Source: JBHJGO01 sp050331715 (lineage in GTDB: Bacteria; Cyanobacteriota; Cyanobacteriia; Cyanobacteriales; Microcoleaceae). From it: a DNA stretch of 64,000 nt. The first letter of the stretch is position 1. Every line of letters begins with the position of its first letter. The translations under genes were made by a program, and so were the position numbers. Below, piece after piece: positions 7,980 to 14,932 of the stretch. The DNA is taken from positions 1 through 64,000 of the forward strand of contig JBHJGO010000042.1 in assembly GCA_050331715.1 (NCBI GenBank), given 5' to 3'. The notes below the pieces were generated by a model that ran no database searches, was not told where the DNA came from, and was given only the letters and a program-made list of their open reading frames with translations.

Positions 7980-8714
7980 TCAACGTTTTCTACCTGCAAC
8001 GGCTAGAGGAACTGCATCCTCAAACAAGAACTCGTACAGGAAGCGCTCTGACCACTCGTGACCGAAATAGCTGCTAAATAGACCAGACGCCGGATCTCGT
8101 TCCGCACTGTATTGATCGTAATCTCTTTGAGCCTCTACAACTTTTTGAATACCCTCTGGATCAATCAGTTGCTCAGCTTGCCCTAACAATTCCCAATACA
8201 ATCGAACATACTCTTGGTAGGCAGGGAATAGTCGATTAATGACTGTTTCAGCATCAGTTTTGGCAAATAGTAAGTTCTTGGAAAAATATTGATTAGAATC
8301 GTAGAACTTCATTTCCAAATCCTGAGCCAATTCATTATATTTGTCCCGGATTGGGCGCATTGGCTCAATATATTTGTTTAAATAGACCTCATCCTGAAAC
8401 AAAGGCTGAAAATCCAGAACAACCAGGATTTTCTTCTTCCCAAATGCTAGAAAATCAATTCCAAGCAGTGGCAGATCATAACAATGGCTAGGATAGATTA
8501 CACTGTTGAAAATCTGTGATGTTTCTCCAGCATCAATGTAGGTGTATCGGATCTTGCGGAGCTTGGAACACTGATAGCAGCGGCTTCTAATCGTTGCAGG
8601 ATTCTTTCCCCTCTCGCTCACATTGACCTCTAGACCTTCAGGAATTGGCCGAGGCTCCAAGTCAAAGCGCTGAGAAATCTCTTCCTCTAAAAAGCGTTGA
8701 AAGGGACGAAACAT
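7980..8714 (-). CDS. pebA: 15,16-dihydrobiliverdin:ferredoxin oxidoreductase, PebA
   Basis: Reduces biliverdin IXalpha at the 15,16 double bond with ferredoxin, the first committed step to phycoerythrobilin. The 244-aa protein shows the bilin-reductase fold blocks 'SQIFNSVIYPSHCYDLPLLGIDFLAFG', 'VVLDFQPLFQDEVYL' and 'DQYSAERDPASGLFSSYFGHEW'. Two blocks separate it from PebB: a 'DPNQYFS'-like motif (here 'DSNQYFSKNLLF') and a closing 'RFLYEFLFE'. The internal ATG (MFRPFQRFLEEE) was chosen. It opens the pebA-pebB-cpeY operon. Confidence 0.93.
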   Translation of the reverse strand: MFRPFQRFLEEEISQRFDLEPRPIPEGLEVNVSERGKNPATIRSRCYQCSKLRKIRYTYIDAGETSQIFNSVIYPSHCYDLPLLGIDFLAFGKKKILVVLDFQPLFQDEVYLNKYIEPMRPIRDKYNELAQDLEMKFYDSNQYFSKNLLFAKTDAETVINRLFPAYQEYVRLYWELLGQAEQLIDPEGIQKVVEAQRDYDQYSAERDPASGLFSSYFGHEWSERFLYEFLFEDAVPLAVAGRKR

Positions 8715-8804
8715 ATTATTCAAAAAATAACTGATACAAATCACACTAAAGTATAGGAGAGAGGCTATCCCCCTGTCTCACTTCTTGAAAATAAAGCAAT
8801 AAAA

Positions 8805-8862
8805 CTTAATGGTCATTAGTTGTTGGTCATTAGTCATTGGTTAGAAAAATTGGTCAGTAGCG
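8805..8862. repeat. short degenerate tandem repeat (ggtcattagt / tggtcattgg type)
   Basis: Between the DUF1838-like gene and pebA the heptamer family ggtcatt is repeated ('atggtcattagttgttggtcattagtcattggttag'-like, in several short steps). The reverse-complement form (accaatgacc) recurs near 14920, 17388-17425, 18030 and 62080. Such heptameric short repeats are common in intergenic DNA of filamentous cyanobacteria; no function is evident. Confidence 0.6.
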
Positions 8863-8887
8863 GGCAATCGGCGAAGTGAACAGGCTA

Positions 8888-9691
8888 CTACTGTTCTGGT
8901 TGGGGAAATCTTGCTTGATTTAGATAGGCTTCAAAGTGTTGCTGAAAGTAGAGCCAGGAGGGCATGTCTGGTTGGTCTGGATCGAAATTTGGGGCATTTT
9001 TATATAGGGTTAAATGGAACTGAATTTCAGATTTTAGTAGGGGTGGTAAATCTTCAAATTGATCGACCTTTTGTCCCCAGGCGCTATAGATTAAGTAGCC
9101 AGGATGATTTCCCATTTTCATCCAGGGCAGCCAGGGGCCACCCCGATCCCAGGTGAGCTGCATTAATTGAATAGTACTGGTTTGGGAGTTTTTCAACTCC
9201 TCCGTTGGGACGATAAACTTGAACAATTCTGTGGCTTGGTAGAAAGGTTGGGGGCTATAGGGTTGAAATCGATTTTCCTGTGCTAAGGGATTGGGATAGT
9301 TCGCAAATAGATCGACAACAAATGTGGTGAGTTCAGGGGTAACGATGCCTGGAAAATTGAAATTTAAGGCCCGTTGAACCCGGTTATTGGCAACATGAAC
9401 AACGGTCACGGTTTCTTTTGTCCAGGGATTGTGCCATGCATGAATTGGACTTTCCGTTTTCGGATCGAGGTAGTAGGATATCTCCCGTGACATCAGTTTC
9501 CAGGCATTTCCTGACTCTGGCTGACAACGGGCAACGCTCATCCCCAACATTTTGAATAGGCGTTGCTTCGGTTCTCCTGGAACAACGCCGTAGATCGTTC
9601 CGCGCCAGATGAGAAAGGAGGATTGACCATCAGTGTTGGCCCGCACCCGCACCCAATCCTTCGGCTCAAACAACTCTTCCGCAAATCCCAT
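8888..9691 (-). CDS. DUF1838-like family protein
   Basis: The 267-aa product from MGFAEELFEPKDWVRVRANTD resembles the DUF1838 family, with 'SSFLIWRGTIYGVVPGEPKQRLFKMLGMSVARC' near the N-terminus and 'MSREISYYLDPKT...WHNPWTKETVTVVHVANN' following. These blocks suggest a beta-rich, lipocalin-like fold; family members have no established biochemical role. There is no signal peptide or membrane segment. It is on the same strand as pebA but 173 bp away, and is divergent from the isiX-type antenna gene, so it may share that control region. The TTG-initiated extension to 9733 is less likely. Confidence 0.65.
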   Translation of the reverse strand: MGFAEELFEPKDWVRVRANTDGQSSFLIWRGTIYGVVPGEPKQRLFKMLGMSVARCQPESGNAWKLMSREISYYLDPKTESPIHAWHNPWTKETVTVVHVANNRVQRALNFNFPGIVTPELTTFVVDLFANYPNPLAQENRFQPYSPQPFYQATELFKFIVPTEELKNSQTSTIQLMQLTWDRGGPWLPWMKMGNHPGYLIYSAWGQKVDQFEDLPPLLKSEIQFHLTLYKNAPNFDPDQPDMPSWLYFQQHFEAYLNQARFPQPEQ

Positions 9692-10058
9692 CGACTTTTG
9701 CTCCCATCGATTTGGTTGGATTGAGCAGCGCAAAACCCAACATCAGAACGCTTTTAACATTACTGGATTTCTGCTGAGGTGGAAACAGTAGATTTAGGGA
9801 TTCAGAGAGAACAAGATCCTAAAAGTTATGGAATATGTAACTTTCAAGCGCAATTATTTACGGCGCAAAAGTAGAAAACTGAGTACCTCCCATTTTTACT
9901 GTTTGAGTTTTCAAAATACCAGGCACTACCTTTGGGACAAAAGTGAGTTTTGTAAGAATATTTAATATTAATAAAAATGGCTAAATCTTTTCAAGATGTA
10001 GAGGCATGTTAGCATATCGACACAACATTTAAACACACTTAGGGAAGATTTAAAAAAA
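9692..10058. promoter_or_regulatory. divergent control region between DUF1838 gene and isiX-type gene
   Basis: This is 367 bp without a gene, strongly AT-rich toward the plus-strand gene (ttttgtaagaatatttaatatt at about 9947-9970 as a mixed AT tract). It must contain promoters for both divergent genes. No canonical Fur box or riboswitch could be recognised by eye. The plus-strand start lacks a strong ribosome site (aggga lies 17 bases upstream). Confidence 0.4.
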
Positions 10059-11459
10059 ATGCAAGCTGTTAGCAAACCAGGAGAAAGATATCCTTGGTGG
10101 GCTGGAAATGCCCGTTTTACTGATTTGTCAAACACGTTTATCGTGGCGCATGTTGCTCAAGCCGCAATCATCGTTTTTTGGGCTGGGGCAATGACCCTGT
10201 TCGAGATCGCAAAATACAATCCAGGTCAGCCGATGTATGAGCAAGGATTGATTCTTTTACCTCATCTTGCAACTTTGGGGTTGGGGATTGGTTCAGGCGG
10301 TCAAGTTGTTAATACTTTTCCCTACACGGTGGTTGGAGCTGTACACTTAGTTTCTGCGGGAGTCTTAGCATTCGGTGCTTACTTTCACAAGTCTCGATTG
10401 AGTCAAAGTTTAGACAATGAATCCGGCAATGCCGCTAAGTTTCACTTTGATTGGGATGGCTCGAAGAAGCTGGGCTTTATCCTAGGCCATCATTTAATTA
10501 TCTTGGGATTGGGAGCACTGTTACTGGTGGCGAAAGCCATGTTTTTTGGTGGTCTTTATGATGCCACAATCGGCGAGGTTCGGATTGTGAGTGATCCAAC
10601 CTTAAGTTTTGGAACCCTGTTCGACTACAGAACCCATCTCTTTGATGTCAATAACCTAGAAGATTTGGTGGGGGGTCATGTTTATATTGCTGTTTTGTTG
10701 ATTGTAGGAGGAGCCTGGCATATCCTGGTGGAGCCCTTTGGCTGGGTTAAGCGGAACTTCTTATTTTCTAGTGATGGAATTCTTGCCTACTCTCTATTTG
10801 GAATTGCCTTAGCTGGATTTGCTGCGTCTTACTACTGCGGTTTTAATGAGCTGGCCTATCCAGTTGAGTTTTATGGCCCAACCCTGAAGCTCAAGTCGTC
10901 TTTCTTGCCCTATTACTTTGATCCAGCCCAATCAGCACCAGGCGCTTACACCGCTCGCACTTGGTTAGCCAATGCTCACTTTTATCTAGCATTCTTTTTC
11001 CTCCAGGGGTCGCTCTGGCACTGGCAGCGGGCCAGCGGTTTTGATTTGGAAAAGGTAACTCAGTCCTGGAAGGAGGGTTTGGCTTCTGTAAGCCCTGATC
11101 CAGTTTTGACCTACCAGAGAGCCGCGACTTGCGAACCAAAACCGGATTTAGCACTTTGCTACCAATTGAAAGAGGTGAATCCCCAACCTGCTTTTGCCTA
11201 CCAGCAATTGTCAGAAGAAAGAGCCTATAGTTCCCCAAATGGCGTTCGAAAGTCAACTTTTACCGATTCTGCAACCCAGAACACACTGTATCAAGTGACT
11301 TATGATCAGCCTCAGCAGGGTTCGTTCTATCAGGGTGCTGCGGTTGACCAGAAAGAGGCAGCTCAGCCTAAGCTGAACTTCTCCTACCAAAGCCCGTCGG
11401 CGCGAAAGTCAATGCAAAGCACGATTAAAAAGTCCTTCTATCAACCCAGTCAGTCCTGA
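10059..11459 (+). CDS. isiX: CP43/IsiA-family chlorophyll antenna protein with Tyr-Gln repeat tail (IsiX-like)
   Basis: Membrane chlorophyll-a-binding antenna of the IsiA/Pcb/CP43 family. Residues 1-333 have the family's six transmembrane helices and His ligands ('FIVAHVAQAAIIVFWAGAMTLFE', 'AVHLVSAGVLAFGAYFH', 'GFILGHHLIILGLGAL', 'GGHVYIAVLLIVGGAWH', 'ANAHFYLAFFFLQGSLWHWQR'-type blocks) and lack the large lumenal loop of CP43. Residues 334-466 are an added soluble tail, Gln/Ser/Pro-rich, with seven aromatic-Gln motifs (YQ at 352, 368, 381, 411, 424, 443, 461). It is not a PsaL-type fusion. The neighbouring convergent apcD4/apcB3-like operon points to IsiX, the low-light paralogue of IsiA, thought to serve Photosystem I. 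Family membership is certain; the IsiX assignment rests on context. Confidence 0.85.
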   Translation: MQAVSKPGERYPWWAGNARFTDLSNTFIVAHVAQAAIIVFWAGAMTLFEIAKYNPGQPMYEQGLILLPHLATLGLGIGSGGQVVNTFPYTVVGAVHLVSAGVLAFGAYFHKSRLSQSLDNESGNAAKFHFDWDGSKKLGFILGHHLIILGLGALLLVAKAMFFGGLYDATIGEVRIVSDPTLSFGTLFDYRTHLFDVNNLEDLVGGHVYIAVLLIVGGAWHILVEPFGWVKRNFLFSSDGILAYSLFGIALAGFAASYYCGFNELAYPVEFYGPTLKLKSSFLPYYFDPAQSAPGAYTARTWLANAHFYLAFFFLQGSLWHWQRASGFDLEKVTQSWKEGLASVSPDPVLTYQRAATCEPKPDLALCYQLKEVNPQPAFAYQQLSEERAYSSPNGVRKSTFTDSATQNTLYQVTYDQPQQGSFYQGAAVDQKEAAQPKLNFSYQSPSARKSMQSTIKKSFYQPSQS

Positions 11460-11530
11460 ATCTGATTGTTGGTTCTGATTAAAGCAAGATTAGGGGTAGC
11501 GACCGCCGCCCCCAAATTTTATCCCTTCTA

Positions 11531-11569
11531 AAAATCGGTGAGAGCCTTGAATAGGCCCTCACCGATTTT
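11531..11569. terminator. bidirectional terminator between isiX and apcB3
   Basis: A 16-bp stem (aaaatcggtgagagcc / ggccctcaccgatttt, one A-C mismatch) with a 7-base loop lies between two convergent genes. The A/T-rich stem ends supply a T-run on both strands, so it can stop transcription from either side. Confidence 0.9.
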
Positions 11570-11613
11570 CTTATCCAGGTTCTTTGCCTTGTTAGAAGTC
11601 GAGATTTCCAGCT

Positions 11614-12099
11614 TTATCCCAACCCAGAACAGATGTGATCCAAGCAAGCCCCGATTGATTGACCGGCTTCAGTACCAACACGCTCCGTGATAACTTCCTT
11701 CATTGCCTGAATTGCCTGGATAGTAGGTTGAATCGGTACTCCCAATCCTGTATAGGTATCCTTGAGGCCGTCCAACAGACGCTCATCAATGATTGACATA
11801 TCATCAGCTAGCATGGCGTAGGTGGCATATCGCAGGAAGTAGCTTAAATCGCGCAGACACGCTGCATAACGGCGGGTGGGGTACATATTGCCACCGGGGC
11901 AAGTAATCTCACCATAGAGCAGAGACTTAGCAACGGCTTGGCTAATGATGCTGTCGGCAGTATTACTGATAATTCCGGCTGCTTTTACTCGAGCAGTAGA
12001 GTTTTGGAAATATTGCTTCAACTGTTCCAGTGCTGCGCCTTCGATATATTGACCTTGAGTATCGGCGGGATTGATGAGTGATGTAATCGTATCTTGCAT
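11614..12099 (-). CDS. apcB3: allophycocyanin beta paralogue, ApcB3-like
   Basis: Divergent allophycocyanin beta subunit. From MQDTITSLINPADTQGQYIE it is 161 aa, exactly the ApcB length, and GGAGG stands just before this ATG. The chromophore Cys81 ('RRYAACLRDLSYFLRYATYAML') and the 'CPGGNMYPTRRY' loop are present. It differs from a housekeeping ApcB: 'SYFLR' instead of DYYLR, an extra Cys before PGG, and a C-terminus ending 'ACLDHICSGLG' rather than YFDYICSGLS. It is the second gene of a two-gene operon with an alpha-type paralogue and faces an IsiA-family gene, the grouping known for ApcD4-ApcB3, whose complexes absorb far-red light and can form helical tubes. ApcB2 of the far-red system is the main alternative. 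Confidence 0.78.
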   Translation of the reverse strand: MQDTITSLINPADTQGQYIEGAALEQLKQYFQNSTARVKAAGIISNTADSIISQAVAKSLLYGEITCPGGNMYPTRRYAACLRDLSYFLRYATYAMLADDMSIIDERLLDGLKDTYTGLGVPIQPTIQAIQAMKEVITERVGTEAGQSIGACLDHICSGLG

Positions 12100-12189
12100 T
12101 GTCTGTTTCCTCCAAAAAACTTGTGAAATAGATTGTGAAATGTCAAAGTATGAACTACTCAACAGATAGAACCAATGAGTTTTCAGCCT

Positions 12190-12666
12190 TTAAACCAGTG
12201 ACCGAATTAGGTAATCAAAATAAGGCGCAGCAATGGCAGCCTCTTCTGAACTCATCAATCCAGAGGCAACTTCCTTAAGACAACGCATTGCAAGTTTCAA
12301 ATTAGCAAGTGGCACTCCTAGAGAAATGTACATTTCTCGCATTCCATCTACACCAATATCTTCCATGGGCTTCAGATTGCCTGCAAGAACACAATAGCTC
12401 ACTAAACGGATGTACCAAGCTTGATCTCGTTGACAAAGAGCTGTCTTTTGAGGATCTCCACTATTACTAGGGGTATTAGGACGCTGCGCCCAAAATCTCT
12501 GGCTACCGTCTTGAATAATTTTCTGCTCATTGTCCTTTAGAAGCTGGGCAACTCTGATGCGTTTCTCCGATGAGCTGAAGAAATCTTCTAACTTTGTGAT
12601 CTCAGCAGAACTCAGAAAGCGATTAGCATCATCGGATTGAGCAATCACTTGTGCCACGATACTCAT
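12190..12666 (-). CDS. apcD4: allophycocyanin alpha-type paralogue, ApcD4-like
   Basis: Alpha-type allophycocyanin of 158 aa. The chromophore pocket reads 'ALCQRDQAWYIRLVSYCVLAGN' around the bilin Cys78, unlike ApcA (CLRDMDYYLRLVTYG), and 'RFWAQRPNTPSNSGDP' replaces the usual PGGNAYG loop. These are the marks of the far-red-absorbing ApcD group. Adjacent ApcB3-like and IsiX-like genes favour ApcD4 (low-light response) over ApcD2/3/5 of the FaRLiP cluster; no knotless phytochrome RfpA or PSI/PSII paralogues of that cluster are seen here. A clear AAGGAG ribosome site precedes the ATG; the gap to apcB3 is 90 bp. Expected location: thylakoid surface, feeding Photosystem I. Confidence 0.78.
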   Translation of the reverse strand: MSIVAQVIAQSDDANRFLSSAEITKLEDFFSSSEKRIRVAQLLKDNEQKIIQDGSQRFWAQRPNTPSNSGDPQKTALCQRDQAWYIRLVSYCVLAGNLKPMEDIGVDGMREMYISLGVPLANLKLAMRCLKEVASGLMSSEEAAIAAPYFDYLIRSLV

Positions 12667-13013
12667 TATTTTCTCCTTAATTGATTATCAAGTTAAGTTG
12701 TTATACTTACTAATTTAAATAAAAATACTGTTTATTGACGTGACAAATTATTACTGGATAAAATATTTGTAAGAGCTGACTTCAAAAATCACTGAGACAC
12801 TTTGCAACTTGGCAATGCGGAAAACTTCTGAAAACTAATGAAAACTCGTAAAATAATTATGTAAGGAAAAGGAACCTTTTTGTAGAAAGCTCAATCCGCG
12901 TTGGCGATACCAGTCAATGGAAGGGTATTGTCTAGTTAAAAAATTAGAATGACTACCAAGGAAACAGCAATCAGGGTTGATATTGTTATTTATTTAACCT
13001 GGAGATCAAGTTT

Positions 13014-13094
13014 ATGATGAGAACTGCATGTCTGCTTGGATTGGTTCTAATGGCATCACTTTTATTTCTATGCCACGTATTCATGATGAAGTGA
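13014..13094 (+). CDS. possible 26-aa membrane peptide
   Basis: ATG-ATG start, 26 codons, TGA. The peptide MMRTACLLGLVLMASLLFLC... is one continuous hydrophobic segment, like single-helix photosynthetic subunits. GGAG lies 9 bases upstream. No family is recognised. The last 14 bases overlap the antisense truncated linker ORF, so at most one of the two is likely to matter. Speculative. Confidence 0.35.
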   Translation: MMRTACLLGLVLMASLLFLCHVFMMK

Positions 13095-13215
13095 AGCGCA
13101 TATGAGCATTCCCTAAAATCTGCTTATAAACCGCTTGAATCATGATCTGTAGGCCACTTTCCATCGCCGTGGGCCGCAGCTCAACGGGATCCGTTACATC
13201 AATCCAAAGTACCAT
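13081..13215 (-). pseudogene. truncated phycobilisome rod-linker N-terminus (44 codons)
   Basis: The 44-residue product contains 'DVTDPVELRPTAMESG' followed by 'IQAVYKQILGNAHM', which aligns with the start of rod linkers in this same window ('DTPTELRLVSD...IIRAVYKQVLGNPHIMESER' in CpeD; 'RAVYRQILGNAYVMESER' in CpeC), then diverges and stops at 'RFTSS'. A GGGAG ribosome site and an ATG are intact. About 80% of the linker domain is missing. It is either the remnant of a deleted linker gene that once stood next to apcD4/apcB3 or cpeBA, or a still-translated short peptide. Confidence 0.7.
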
Positions 13216-13592
13216 GAATAAAAATCTCCCAAATTCTAAAATGGATGAAATTCAATAACTTAAAAACGAACCAAATAGTTCCGAATTAAACAAAATTCAA
13301 CAAAGCTCGGAGTTTCTTAACATTTTCGTTGCAAGAAACCTGAGTACATAGTCCTATGAAACATTTATATAACGCTGTTCTGACTCTAGCCATGAAGAAA
13401 TATGACTGTATGAAGGCCATGAGACCCTGCCCAGATGAGAGCGTTTCGACGCAAAGATTACAAAATGTTAATTACTCTCTCACCTCCGAGACAGAATCAA
13501 CCTCTTCCCTCTATCTTTAGATTTTGTTAGCTGATGGCTGCATGAGGGCCAACAGTCTAGTTTTTTAAACATTGTGATAAAGGAGAGCAATA

Positions 13593-14147
13593 ATGCTTGA
13601 TGCTTTTTCAAGAGCTGTTGTAACAGCAGATGCAAGCACTTCTTGCATTGGTGGTGACAAGCTTGGTGAACTAAAGAGCTTCATCTCTGAGGGAAACAAG
13701 CGTCTTGATGCTGTTAACGCAGTTTCCAGCAACGCGAGCTGCATCGTATCTGATGCGGTTGCTGGCATGATCTGTGAGAACCAAGGTCTAATCCAAGCCG
13801 GTGGTAACTGCTACCCTAACCGTCGGATGGCTGCTTGCCTGCGTGATGGTGAGATCGTTCTACGCTACATCACCTATGCTCTGCTTGCAGGTGACGGTTC
13901 CGTTCTGGATGATCGTTGCTTGAACGGTCTAAAGGAAACTTACACTGCTCTGGGTGTACCTTCTGGTTCCACTGTACGTGCCGTTCAAATCATGAAGGCT
14001 GCTTCTCTCGCTCACATCAACGGAACTAACAGCGAAGCGCAAGCTGGCAAGCGTTACAAGAAGAACGAAATGATTCAGGGCGATTGCTCCGCGATCACTT
14101 CTGAGGCAGCTAGCTACTTTGATCGTGTAATCTCAGCTCTAAGCTAA
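13593..14147 (+). CDS. cpeB: C-phycoerythrin beta subunit, CpeB
   Basis: Beta subunit of C-phycoerythrin, the green-light-absorbing rod biliprotein. It is 184 aa, full length, preceded by AAGGAGAG. The three phycoerythrobilin sites are present: the doubly linked D-ring/A-ring pair Cys50 and Cys61 ('SNASCIVSDAVAGMICEN'), Cys82 ('AACLRDGEIVLRYITYALL') and Cys165 ('QGDCSAITSEA'). The insertion at about 140-162 ('HINGTNSEAQAGKRYKKNEM') distinguishes it from CpcB. CpeF is expected to load Cys50/61, CpeS Cys82 and CpeT Cys165; all three genes are in the window. Confidence 0.97.
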   Translation: MLDAFSRAVVTADASTSCIGGDKLGELKSFISEGNKRLDAVNAVSSNASCIVSDAVAGMICENQGLIQAGGNCYPNRRMAACLRDGEIVLRYITYALLAGDGSVLDDRCLNGLKETYTALGVPSGSTVRAVQIMKAASLAHINGTNSEAQAGKRYKKNEMIQGDCSAITSEAASYFDRVISALS

Positions 14148-14282
14148 TTGCACCTTTAACTTTCACAATTTGTTGCTAACTGTTGAATTCTAAGGCTCCT
14201 GGAGTCAATAATTTCTCGGCTTAGTTACAAGTTGTATTGCTCAAAATCAGCATTTGATTAACCTAACCTGGAGAAAGAAACA

Positions 14283-14777
14283 ATGAAATCAGTTGTAACT
14301 ACAGTTGTTTCTGCTGCTGATGCGGCAGGACGCTTTCCAACCACTTCTGACCTAGAGTCCGTACGCGGTAGCCTTGAGCGTGCAAACGCTCGGATGGAAG
14401 CTGCTGAGAAGCTAGCAGGTAACCTGGATCAGGTTGCTCAGGAAGCTTACGATGCTTGCATTCAGAAGTATCCTTACCTGAACAACGACGGTGAAGCAAA
14501 CTCCACTGATACCTTCAAGAGCAAGTGCCTGCGTGACATCAAGCACTACATGCGCTTGATCAACTACTGTCTAGTTGTTGGTGGTACTGGCCCCCTTGAT
14601 GAGTGGGGAATCGCAGGTCAGCGTGAAGTGTATCGCTCTCTGAACCTGCCTACTGCTCCTTACGTTGCAGCTTTGACTTTCGCTCGTAACCGTGGTTGCG
14701 CTCCTCGCGATATGTCTCCTCAAGCGCTGCTTGAGTACAATGCGCTTCTTGACTACGTTATCAACTCCTTGTCCTAA
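14283..14777 (+). CDS. cpeA: C-phycoerythrin alpha subunit, CpeA
   Basis: Alpha subunit of C-phycoerythrin, 164 aa, with the two phycoerythrobilin cysteines Cys82 ('FKSKCLRDIKHYMRLINYC') and Cys139 ('ARNRGCAPRDMSPQ'). The start is supported by GGAG 11 bases upstream and by the family N-terminus MKSVVTTVVSAADAAGRFP. It lies 135 bp after cpeB. CpeY (and CpeZ as chaperone-like partner) would attach the pigment at Cys82. Confidence 0.97.
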   Translation: MKSVVTTVVSAADAAGRFPTTSDLESVRGSLERANARMEAAEKLAGNLDQVAQEAYDACIQKYPYLNNDGEANSTDTFKSKCLRDIKHYMRLINYCLVVGGTGPLDEWGIAGQREVYRSLNLPTAPYVAALTFARNRGCAPRDMSPQALLEYNALLDYVINSLS

Positions 14778-14840
14778 TTGTTTCAGTTAACTGGCAACAG
14801 TTAGCAAGGACTAGCTCTATCACACTAGACTAGAGCAATT

Positions 14841-14897
14841 GGGGATTCTCAATAGGTTGCTTTGCCACAGCGGTAAGGCAATGATTTGAGAGTCCCC
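14841..14897 (+). terminator. long hairpin between cpeA and cpeZ
   Basis: Outer arms ggggattctcaa and ttgagagtcccc (one mismatch) enclose a second pairing ttgctttgcc / ggtaaggcaa, giving a long stem. It is followed by ttatcctata, not a T-run, so it is more likely an attenuator, processing site or mRNA 3'-end stabiliser that limits lyase expression relative to cpeBA. Confidence 0.65.
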
Positions 14898-14932
14898 TTA
14901 TCCTATAAGTACAGAACAGATACCAATGACCA

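Larger units (their letters stand above)
12667..13592. promoter_or_regulatory. divergent control region apcD4 / cpeB
   Basis: This 926-bp interval separates the minus-strand apcD4 operon from the plus-strand cpeBA operon and holds both promoters. It contains a 26-codon ORF, a truncated linker ORF (both listed separately) and, at 13312-13339, the inverted repeat gtttctt/aagaaac around the 14-mer tttcttaacatttt (13313-13326) that also occurs upstream of cpcB. No L-box (paired TTGCACA) typical of complementary chromatic adaptation was found by eye. Confidence 0.45.

Noticed and set aside
10059..11459. PsaL-fused IsiA/Pcb protein
   Set aside because: The C-terminal extension is hydrophilic with YQ motifs and lacks the three membrane helices of PsaL.
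11614..12666. Full far-red (FaRLiP) gene cluster
   Set aside because: No rfpA/B/C regulators, apcE2, or PSI/PSII paralogues are present; only the two-gene allophycocyanin set and isiX-like gene occur.
13014..13592. Complementary chromatic adaptation L-box controlling cpeBA
   Set aside because: The paired TTGCACA motif could not be found in the cpeB or cpcB upstream regions.
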